Positions 25,701 to 37,700 of a DNA stretch of 64,000 bases are shown in pieces. The position numbers and the translations under genes are program-made. The stretch is from Arcuatula senhousia (Eukaryota; Mollusca; Bivalvia; Mytilida; Mytilidae), in NCBI GenBank assembly GCA_963971305.1, contig OZ020303.1, positions 16,737,184 to 16,801,183 on the forward strand, in the 5' to 3' direction. The notes under the pieces are model-generated. The model worked only from the letters and a program-made list of their open reading frames with translations, did no database searches and was not told the DNA's origin. Each line of letters begins with the position of its first letter. Positions within the stretch are counted from its first letter, which is position 1.

Positions 25701-28700
25701 TTGATATGGAAAACTACTTTAAATTCCATGAAATAAGATGAAAATAATAATGAAGTCAATTTCAGTTAAATTTATAGTTAAAATTTTAATAAAAAACATA
25801 TTGTTTTTTCCTCAATTTTAACAAAAGGAAAATTAACAGCTAAAAATCTTTATTCAGTCTCTTTTTACTTTTTGTTTAAATAACAGTTGGTTCATGTTCT
25901 ATCAGAAAGTGTGTCAAAGAATTCAAGGCTCAAGCTCTAATGTTTCTTAGCATTGAACAACTTTATATTGAGACATAAAAAACCGATGAATCTTTTGGTA
26001 AAAACAGGTATGAAACAGACAGACATTCATGATTAAAAGGCAGTCGAATGAGTAATGGGTTGCCACCTAATGGGTATAAAATTCTATGAAATGTAATGTT
26101 GTGTACTTATTGTGCATGGCTTGTTATGTTTTGAACAAAATAAAGTAAGTTTAATTCTATTTCATATTTATACATAATTACTGCTCAATATTTTAGTAAT
26201 TATGCATAATTTCTGAAAATTTCAGTTATTATGTATAATAACAAATGAGGCCAGTTATTATACATATTTACTGAAATTTTCAAGAATTATGTATAATTCC
26301 TAATACATATACATGGGACGGGTAGCCTACGTCTCTGTACAACATGACTAATGCTCACTTTGTTACGCAATATTGTCGATAAGCAAGTATTTGAGGTGGC
26401 CATTCATGCAAAAAGAAGATTTGTATCTGAAGCATTTATTATGCTAAGCATCACAAGGTGCGCTTATTTTACTATTATGGTTGATTCGGCATTCTTTAGT
26501 TAGCGGCAATTAACTTTATTCATTTTTCTGTAAGTACTGATTCATGCAGAAAATATTGGTCACAGCCAGCTCTGAAACATGCATTGTGCTTAGCATTACT
26601 AAGTGCACCTACCATACATATATGGTTGAAGTTGCGCTTGTCAGTTAGCGGGAATAGACCGAAATTATTCTTCTATCAGCACTGATTCATGCGGAAAATG
26701 AAGGTCTTTGTCAGCACCAGAAGCATTCATTGTGCCAGGCTGTGCCGTGCCTACCATATCAGTATGTTTGATGTTGAACTTGTCAGGGAATGGACTTTAA
26801 CAATTCTTCTGTCAGTGCTCATTCATGCAGAAAATGTAGGTCCCAGCAAGCATTTAAAGCTTGCATGCTCCTAAGCATCACTTGGTGCACCTACCATATC
26901 AAAATATGGTTGATATGGCACTTGTCAAAAAGAGGGAATGGACTTTAACCAATGGTCATTCATTAGGAAAATATAGGTCACAGCTAGCATCCGAAGCATG
27001 CATTGTGCTAAGCATACTTAGGTGCATCTTTCTATCAGCATGGTAGATGTGGCACTTGTCAGTTTTTCAACATTCTTCGGTAAATGGTCATTCATACGAC
27101 CAATGTGGGTCACAGCTAGCATTTTAATGATGAATTGTGTTAAGCATCATTTGGTGCATCTACATACCAATATGGTTGATATTGCAATTGTCAATACATG
27201 GTATGGATTTTAACCATTCTTCTGTAAGTGGATGCGGACGCCGACGCTGACACTCGATGTTTCATATCAACCCCCTTATTTCGAGAGATGAGCTTAACAT
27301 TAGTTTAAAAATGCTAAATTTATCCTCTAACAAGCAGAATTTATCACTATATCCCATAGCGTTGAGAGGAATGATATTGAGCTAAGCGCACGAGACAATC
27401 ATTACAAGAATACAAGAATACAAGTTTATTGACCAATTATGGACCCTCAAGGGGCAATTACAGTACAGACAATAATAATGAAGAATCGTATACATTGTAT
27501 CAATTATAAATAAATAATTTATTACAATTGAGAGTACAGTTTATATATCTAGTACATGTATATAGTTACAAATAAGATAAATGGTAATTGTTATTTTATA
27601 CTTTATATTATCTCAGACTCCAGAAGGAACTTACAAAGTGAGTTAAGAACAGTTATATTTTCACAGTTAAATGTCCAAAGTAATTTGTGGAATGGAGATA
27701 ATTGGCAAAAATTCTTATTTGATTCTTTTATGATATCAAATAAGATATTTCTAGAACCTGAAAATTTGGTGCAGTTATTAAAGAAATGAGATTCATCTTC
27801 AACTTCAGAGTTACTACAATGGTCACAAATTCGTTCCTCAATAGATGTTTTGGGTTTGTTATATCTACCCAATTCTATTTTCAATTTGTGACAGCTAATT
27901 TTGAATTTAGTAATACACCTTCTGAGTTTTGGTTCAGTAATAAGATCAAGATATTTTTCATATCCAAAATTTGTTTTAATCTTAACATAAGTTCTCAATT
28001 TTCCATTTTCATTTATCAATTTGTCTCTGTGGTTGTACCAAGTTTCAGTATAAATATTCCTTAAATCTGTTTTGATGGTGTGTTTGAAAAATGAATTTGA
28101 TTTGTTTCTATATTTGTTCCCTCCTGGAGTCTTAAGTAAATTAAAAACATTAAAAATTGCTGAAAACCATGATTTACCTCCTGCCTCATGTATATTTTGG
28201 GATTCTAAATAAGCATCTTTTAATAAACCTGATGGGATGTATTCCATCCGATACCAATAGTTTATACTGGCTTTAAAACCATCTAAAATAATTGGAGATC
28301 TACCAACTTCTGACATTATACCAAAATTCGAACCTTTTTTGTGAATCCCAAGAATGTATTTAATAAATTGTAAATCCATTTTAGAAGATGGTGAGAATTT
28401 TGATTGTTTAGTCCAATCACATAAATGTTCTAGTTTAAAAAAAAAATTGTTTTAACTCTGACATAGTATAAAAGGCAAAACGAATCTTAAATGTAATTCA
28501 ACTGCAACTTTTCATCATTTGTAATAAAAAGAACAAAACTTTATATTATATAAAAAATCCAAACAAACACCAATGACATACCTCCATTGTACCGAGTATA
28601 TTACAACTGTCAGAACGAGGCAGGTAATAGATATAATACAGCCTATTGAGGTAATCAACGAAAGTACATCATGGTGGTCCTCTGCCTTTAATATAGAAAC

Positions 28701-31700
28701 ACAATTCAAAGGATTTAGTGTATTGTCTTGGTGTCTACTGATTTAATTTATGATGGGTATTTTCGAAGTTACGTTAATTGTTTACTTTAAAAACCTGGAA
28801 TATACAGCACAAAAACTATTTTGTTATCATTTGACAAATTCTTTTAGCAATAAAAAGTATCAAAGTCGAGGGACAGAAGAGGGTCTCGAGTCAAATTCTT
28901 TTGTACTCCAATCACATGCAAGAAAAAGCAAAACGTGTATGTCTTATGTTTTCTGATCATTTTTGCTATGCTCTTCATATATACGTATAAAGATTTTGGC
29001 ATTTCCAATCTTCAGGGTAAAACCTTGAAAAGACAAAACAAAAGTTAGATGATGCACTGAAATATTGCCTGGAGCTAATTGTTGTAAATTAGATCTCCAC
29101 TTTCGATTGTTACCCATAACTTAATGCACTTTTACAATGGAAAAAACACATTTTTCAACGCTGTTTAAAATGATTTTACATCAGATTTACTGTCAAGTTC
29201 CAGAAATAAAATTTTTACCACTTCTTTTATACTGATCAAAACAGCAAAGTTTGTCAGGTGGTCACAGTGACACTCTGTGAATGACTCATTGCTGAAGTAG
29301 GATGTACATCCATCGGTTGACCAACTGCCACCATTCCTAAAACGATGAGTAAAGCTATAAACAGAATTACCGAAATGTTAAGATTAATCTTTTTGAAGAA
29401 ATACAAACATGACAAAGACACATCTAAGAATTAAAGATCGCAATAGTTTGACTTGATATAGGCATTTCAATAGAAATGGTGGGATAAACCAGGTTTAGTG
29501 GTGTCAAACCTTCCTCTTTCATCGCTACCTCCTTAGAACTCGGTGGGAACTTAAAACACAGCACGGTTTTCAGACACAATATGGATATTGAGGTGATGAA
29601 AATATTACAACAGACAGCCATGAACGAAATAGCCAAGTATTTTTATAACAATAATATTTAGGAACAATTTTCAATTAATACTGATATGAAACATAATAAG
29701 CACTTAAAACCTTCATCTAAAAAATCTTTACATTACATCTGTGTCGATCAAAGGTACGAAAAAAGAAAAAAATGAAGAAAGAAATATCGAAGGAATATCC
29801 GACTTACGATGCATACATGCATGCTGCCAAGAATAGTTGAATATTAAAGTTATTTTATAAAAACAGCGATAAAATAGAGCTCTAATATTGTACATATCAA
29901 GTATAGTTCTTAATTATCCATTCGGGTGAAAAAGATTAGTAAATGGAGATAATGGCAAGAGAGCTTAAAACCCGTAGCTAATACTAGGCAAAAAAGCATA
30001 AAAAGCAATCACATATATATATTTACGAAACTGTTATTTTTTTATGTTGATTGAATTTACTTACGGCAATTTCATATCCCAAAACGCACACTGCCTATGT
30101 GTAAAATTGGTCTAAAATATAAATTAATATACTTGAAAACGACCTACGATGGTTCCAATTTCTTTACCTAGATATTGCTAATTGCACTGTAAGAAATTGA
30201 TGTTATTCCTAGAAAATTACATATTGAATAAAACAATGAAATTTCAAGATATAGCTTTATTATTGATGATATATAAAGTTAAACCATGTCAACTGGAAAT
30301 TAGTTATTAAGAAATATTCGTAAAGACAAGTATTGTCGAAAATTTTAACAAATAATGCGCTGTGTTATTAGATTCACATAAATATATAAAATTTCTACAA
30401 ATGACTTACTTCTATAACAGTTTTGAAATACATCTTTACTGGTGGAACCAATTTCTTCATCTTTATCAAGTTTTCTTCCGGCACCGAAAATGCTACGATT
30501 TGTGATCCAATGTCTTGATTTTTATGCCTAAAACACAACGATTTCTTTCTTTGTCCATTGTTTCTGGGGTTTTTTGCAAGTTTAAATTGACAAGTCAGTC
30601 ATATTATGTTTAATATTGTTTAGGAGAAGGAATAAACATGGGATATCCAAACGAATCAAGAAAGTTTAAATAACAGACGCAAGCAAATACTGGTACTTGC
30701 ATATCAGAGACATAAAACTTGCAGTGGTCTTGAGTTTAAATGGGAAGGTGTCTTGACGAAAGTCCATGACGTCAAGCATCACTATTTTGTTGCAATATTC
30801 AGTGATTGTAACACACTTGGTAAAACGTAACAAGTAGTAAATTTCCGAGAACAAGACACACCACTTTGACAGTCAACTTTGTAAACAATACGTTCTAAAA
30901 ACTGTAAAAAAACAATGACGAATGAAAATAAATTCGAATGTTAAAAGTCATAAGGGCAAAGACAGAACCAGTAAACACGAACGAGAACAGCACGAAGAAA
31001 CACAAACATAAAAACACAAAAACAACTCATAAAGCAATCAACAAAGAATCTCATGCAAGTATATCCTTTGCTTTACCTTAGACAAATAACAAGAAAAGCT
31101 TTAATAAGTCTTGAAAAATGTATTGTCTGTTGTTATTTCCAAGTACTGTATTATCCCTTAGTTTATTCAACATGATCTATCATGAATGTTAAAAACATAG
31201 AACCTAACATTTTCGCAATTTTTAAAACATAATGAAATTCACACTATATGAAGAATATATTGTAAAACCTCTGAATAAACTGTTTCCAAAAACTTATTAT
31301 AAAATGAAAACATTGGTACCTATCGCGACTTTACCTAGATCAGGCATTTTGTACTTGACCATTCAATCACTCAGAGAAAGCCTGGTTATCGTGTTATCGT
31401 AAAATTGCTTTATGTCATAAAATTCTATTGATTATTTATTTATATTTAAGGTAGCACCATACAAAAGTGCTAAAATTTTATCAAAATTTTAATTTATAAC
31501 TTTTTCAATACTATTAAATGCCCTTTTTCTAATGGTGCAAAAATATTTTCAGTACACCTAATAATTAATGAGCTATGGTGATGAATAAAAAATGTAACAA
31601 ATGCACATGTAATTTAAGCTGTCAAAAACTATGGATGTTGGTCTTACCTATAACAGCTGGAAAGTTCTATGACTTTTGACCAGTAAAGTTAAATGAATAA

Positions 31701-34700
31701 GATGGACAATCAATAGTGGAAACATCTGGTCAGTGAAGGAGGAGCCCTTTACAGTTAACAACTGACCTTTGATAAGGTCAATTTGATGTAATATTTCCTG
31801 CAAAGTCTGAATTAAGTTTAGGGGGTTGTGCATTTTGAGCTATATTTAAGGTTTGTGTGTATGGAACTAAGGTTTATAGGTCAAATAATTTTGATTTATG
31901 ATGATCTAAGAATCCTACAGTGCTCCCATGGTAGAATCATGCCATTTGATCTAGTAAATGGGGCTCAAAGTAGGAAATTGATATTTTTGGGGTTTTTCCA
32001 CTTTCATTTTTCAAGAGAAAAGTAAAAAGTTTGATTGAATTTAGCTCCCACATGAGCTCGCCAATGTGGCTGGTGTTTGGATATGTTATTCCATGGTCTA
32101 TTATCAACAAAACCGTGTCTCAGATTTTAGATTAAGCTTTAGAAAATATTTAATGGCACATTGAATAGAGTAACCCCTTATGCAATAAACCCATGTACAC
32201 AAAATATGACTTTATTGGAGTATGGAATGTGATAGGAAAATTCTGAGACACTGTTTGAAGGTCATGCTGTGTTGATTCAGATTAAATCAATGTTAAAGAG
32301 ATATTTGTTATGCTAGGAGAGCTAATTTCATTTGAGTCAGTTGTGTTGAAATTTATAATTTCAAACAGATATTCCATCTGTTATACATTATAGTTAATAT
32401 TTGTAGGTATCATAATAACGGGTTACATTTCCTCTTTCTAATGATGTCTCATTTATTAAAATTGGTAAAATAATAAGAAAGTTATGCTAGTTTAAAGTGT
32501 GATGGTCGGACTAAAACAACCTTTGTATGGTGCTGCCTTAATAGTACACCAAAAATATTTATTTTCATATTTATTTTTTTGTAACGACATTATACCACTG
32601 TTTTACTAAATAAGAAACGTTAATTGAACACCAAACAGGTTTTGCCAAAATACAAAAACCCACCTTACCAGGCTTGTGATCATTTCAGTCAACGTAATTG
32701 AGGACGAAGGGCATTACTGAAATGTGTTTAGTAATTAAAGGGCGTGTGAATAACGGTTTACCCAAAGTAAATATTTATGCTGGACAACACTTATTCCATG
32801 CGAAGAATAAAAAACAATTAGTTATTATCAGAGGCGCTCTACCAAAATTATTGAAAACGCCAAACACTATATGAATATGAAGCGCATAGAACAATAAAAC
32901 CAAAAATACCAAACTGGGGAACCAAATTATTGCTAAGATAATCAACCTATGTCTGGGGTAGGAAGAACCTTAGGGTTTAGACAATTTTGAAATTTAGACG
33001 GATAATTTAAAGCTTTGATGTTTTCTCCAACTCAAAAGTGTTGGTGCCGGAGCGGGCTAACCTTGGGGAATTAAAACTCCACCAGCAGTGCTAACCCTCA
33101 CGTGTGTTCGAAATACAAATGACAACAAAGTTCAAGACAATAAATTTTGCTACGCCTGACGCGCGTTTCGTCTATTCAAGACTCATTATAGGCTCTCTAC
33201 CAAAAATATTGAAAATGCCAAACACTATATGAATATGACGAGCACAGAACAATAAAACCAAAAATACTAAACTGGGGAACCAAATTGTTGCGAAGATAAT
33301 CAACTTATGTCTGGGGTAGGAAGAACCTTAGGGTTTAGACAATTTTGAAATTTAGACGGATAATATAAAGCTTTGATGTTTTCTCCAACTCAAAAGTGTT
33401 GGTGCCGGAGCGGGCTAACCTCGGGGAATTAAAACTCCACCAGCAGTGCTAACCTTCACGTGTGTTCGAAATACAAATGATAACAAAGTTCCAGACAATA
33501 AATTTTGCTACGCCTGACGCGCGTTTCGTCTATTCAAGACTCATCAGAGGCGCTCTACCAAAAATATTGAAAATGTCAAACACTATATGAATATGACGAG
33601 CATAGAACAATAAAACCAAAAATACTAAACTGGGGAACCAAATTGTTGCGAAGATAATCAACCTATGTCTGGGGTAGGAAGAACCTTAGGGTTTAGACAA
33701 TTTTGAAATTTAGACGGATAATTTAAAGCTTTGATGTTTTCTCCAACTCAAAAGTGTTGGTGCCGGAGCGGGCTAACCTCGGGGAATTAAAACTCCACCA
33801 GCAGTGCTAACCTTTACGTGTGTTCGAAATACAAATGATAACAAAGTTCCAGACAATAAATTTTGCTACGCCTGACGCGCGTTTCGTCTATTCAAGACTC
33901 ATCAGAGGCGCTCTACCAAAAATATTGAAAATGCCAAACACTATATGGATATGACGAGCACAGAACAATAAAACCAAAAATACCAAACTGGGGAACCAAA
34001 TTATTGCTAAGATAATCAACCTATGTCTGGGGTAGGAAGAACCTTAGGGTTTAGACAATTTTGAAATTTAGACGGATAATTTAAAGCTTTGATGTTTTCT
34101 CCAACTCAAAAGTGTTGGTGCCGGAGCGGGCTAACCTCGGGGAATTAAAACTCCACCAGCAGTGCTAACCTTCACGTGTGTTCGAAATACAAATGATAAC
34201 AAAGTTCCAGACAATAAATTTTGCTACGCCTGACGCGCGTTTCGTCTATTCAAGACTCATCAGAGGCGCTCTACCAAAAATATTGAAAATGTCAAACACT
34301 ATATGAATATGACGAGCATAGAACAATAAAACCAAAAATACTAAACTGGGGAACCAAATTGTTGCTAAGATAATCAACCTATGTCTGGGGTAGGAAGAAC
34401 CTTAAGGTTTAGACAATTTTGAAATTTAGACGGATAATTAAAAGCTTTGATGTTTTCTCCAACTCAAAAGTGTTGGTGCCGGAGCGGGCTAGCCTCGGGG
34501 AATTAAAACTCCACCAGCAGTTCTTACTTTCACGTGTGTTCGAAATACAAATGACAACAAAGTTCCAGACAATAAATTTTGCTACGCCTGACGCACGTTT
34601 CGTCTATTCAAGACTCATCAGAGGCGCTTTACCAAAAATATTGAAAATGCCAAACACTATATGAATATGAAGAGCATAGAACAATAAAACCAAAAATACC

Positions 34701-37700
34701 AAAACTGGGGAACCAAATTATTGCTAAGATAACAAGAGAATAATTTAAATATAATTTTACAATAGATAATAATAAATGAGGAATAAATCTACAAGCATTA
34801 ACTTTGTTAAAAATTCCTTGCACAAATAAATGTGTTAGGGTTGTATTAGTTTTGTGGTCCAAACTCTCCCTTATTGATAATCTTGATGCTGGGGTCACAC
34901 TGTCCCGATTTTGACATACGATGGACACACGAATGTGAAAAAAACAACTTCGTGCGAAGTTAGTCTCGAACTTGCTTAAAATCGAAATCTAAACCGAAGG
35001 ATGTTTCGATTCAAATGCTGCTGATGAGAGGTTACTCATTGAATTATCGATATAAAGCATAGCAAAATTAACCGTTTTATACCCGTTTTTGGTATTGTGT
35101 GTCGACAAGTAAGAGTAGATACATGTTATATCTAAATTTAAAATGTACAGACTGAAGATAGCAAAGAAAACGAATGTTATACTTGTTTTGTTAGTAACGC
35201 GTTATTATGGAATAGAAGCGTGTTAGTACGGGAAAATTGATAAAAGCGCGTTATACGCGAAAATATTTTTTTAGATTACCAAAAATGACCCCAATGGGCT
35301 TTCGTATCTTTTTGGCATAGAGTTCAACAATTTTAACTGTTGCAAACGATTCTTAACAAAGCGTGTTCACATTACAATACATAGCTCCTTACCGGTCCCA
35401 TATCTAAAATCCAAAGGTCCCGTAAACATTTGCGAACCGAAACGGAACGTTGATCTGTAACTCGTAATGGTGGACTCGCATACAATACATACAAAAAAAA
35501 CAGTTTAAAAACTATAAGGGTTCAAAAAAGCGTGGGAAACTGAAATTTCAGTGAATTTTCAGAGTTCAAAGTGTCCAAACTCCTGAATAAAATTTGCGGA
35601 CTGGAACCACACGTCAACTTGATCTTTAACTCACCATGGTATACTCACAGACAAAATATCTATATACATGTATAAGGTTTTAAAAAAGTGCAGAAAACTT
35701 ACAGTGACAGTGAGGTGGCCGGGTCGGACAAACCCTCAAACGGGCAGACGGAGTGCAAACATAAAGTCCCCTTCGGCTTTTGTTGGTAGGGGACTGATAA
35801 AAACTGAAATAAGTTTAAAATGTTTAAACCTTTATTTCTGATATCCACAGGAACTTAAGATAAAGGACATGAAGGACACAACGGATTCTAGGAAGTCTGC
35901 TTCATATTTAGATCTACATCTCGAAGTTGACTCTCAAGGAAGACTTTCAACAAAGCTCTATGACAAACGTGATGACTTCAACTTTCCAATCTTCAACTTT
36001 CCCTTTTTGTGTAGCAACAATCCGTCCGCTCCTGCTGATGGGGTTTTCGTATCACAGTTGATTCGTTACTCCAGAGCTTACAGGAATAACATCGATTTCC
36101 TTGGCAGAGCGTTTCGTTTCACACAGGGTTATGTTGCCCTACGGTTGCTGTCTTCACTCAAGAAATTTTACGGTAGACACCGTGCACTCGTAGACAAATA
36201 TGGGATTTCTATCTCTCAAATGAGTACAGATTTTGGTTTGTCAACACGACGGTTGTGCTATAACAGACAGGAACCGCTTACTCTTCCGGAGCACCTGAGT
36301 TCACTCATGTTACGACTTGAGTTCGCGTTGTTGATTTCCGTTCGGTTGATTTTGTGTTTACCTGTTTCGTCGTTGCCCTTTCGGACTTTTGACACTCGAA
36401 TGCCCCATTGGTGCCTCTTTGCCTGCCTCATTGAAATTTAAGTATTAAAAGATGCCACCAAAGCCTGGACGAGAACACACACAGAAGAGGAAAGCACCTA
36501 CCTGGAAAGAACAGGACGAAAAGGAAAGGATCCAGACTGTCTTCATCTTGTCTTGTCTTTTCATCTTGTACATTTGAGAATGATCATTCTAGTTCCGAAA
36601 TTTTGCTACTTCCATCAATAATTTTTTGAAACAAGAGAAATTAAATGAGGGAACTTGAATCATTAGCTGCTGACCTGTAAGTCTTACTCCTGCTGCGTGT
36701 TAATCAAACGGAAAAGCTGAGCTACATGTATTTTTCTTTTTCTCAACGATTCACTGTAACTACCCATACCTGAACTAAAGCCTAACTGAAATTGATTAAT
36801 AAATGTTCCTATCAGGCACTTTTGACACGTTTGATATTTTTTCTACTTCAGAAATCGTACTGCTTTGATCAGTGTCGTGATTCCATCTCCGTGACATTAC
36901 TCTATCACGCCTGGGAAACTCGCAACTAAATATTGTTACCCGGAAGTTTATTGGTACTAAGTGAAAGAACACTTTTTGCAAGAATCAGGGAAAGTCACTC
37001 CATGTTAAATTTGTCACAGATCCTTAATGTACCAAAAAATAATAGGTAAGCCTGTATTTTATGCCAGAAATCGTTTTTATATTGTCAAGGCGATTCTATT
37101 AACCAGAACAAGTCCGGATTTAAGGAAAAATGTAACTTGACGTTATTAATTGAACAAAATAAACTGGTTTTGCTTTATTTACAATTATTCAACAAATATA
37201 CATCGAGTGACATTCTTAGAAGTTTATAACATTAAATGTAAATCACAAAATTCCGGTTCCCGGAATTTTTGTTGCGACTTTCGAGTTTCCCAGGCATATC
37301 TATGCCATTACACTAGTCACGACGGATATATACGAATACAAAGCGAGATCTTCACGACGCCGCGTTTCCTTCGCACCTTCTTTGGAGAGCTTCTCGTTTT
37401 ATTCGTGCCAAAATCGTAAGAAAAAAGAAACAGTCGACGCTTAGAAGGCAACACGAAATCAGAAGATGCCTCCTCGAAGGCATTTTAGGATATAAAGGAT
37501 GGTTTAATCAAGGACCTTCGCACGAATCTTCGGCAGTTTTTTATCGTGTTAAAACATTTCGGAGGCACTACGAAGTTTAACCCGAAGTCCAAAAATTTCC
37601 ACAGAAGGTGCTATGGTGGAAAAAGATGTCAACACGAATAGCGCGATCTGGTTGCGATCATTCACGATTTTGAAAATACTCATAATCGTGTTTCCATCGG

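Larger units (their letters stand above)
32825..34735 (-). repeat. 358-bp hammerhead-bearing tandem array (retrozyme type)
   Basis: The junction motif TCATCAGAGGCGCTCTACC and its variants recur at 32825, 33183, 33541, 33899, 34257 and 34615, exactly 358 bp apart, giving about 5.3 units of high identity. Each unit carries a hammerhead ribozyme motif on the minus strand. Metazoan retrozymes are known as tandem units of a few hundred bp with type I hammerheads that give small circular RNAs. This array fits that class and lies in the intron between aGPCR exons 13 and 14, in gene sense. Confidence 0.9.

Noticed and set aside
27786..28064. Plus-strand ORF opposite the LINE fragment
   Set aside because: Antisense shadow of the minus-strand zinc-knuckle frame, rich in Phe/Ile as expected from complementing AT-rich codons.
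30666..30854. 62-residue minus-strand ORF near exon 14
   Set aside because: No GAIN-like residues, and its phase cannot join exons 13 and 14.
31648..31833. Minus-strand open stretch with good acceptor and donor, considered as the missing GAIN exon
   Set aside because: Wrong phase (stop in the required frame) and inside a TIR transposon. The true exon with fitting phase is 37884-37947.
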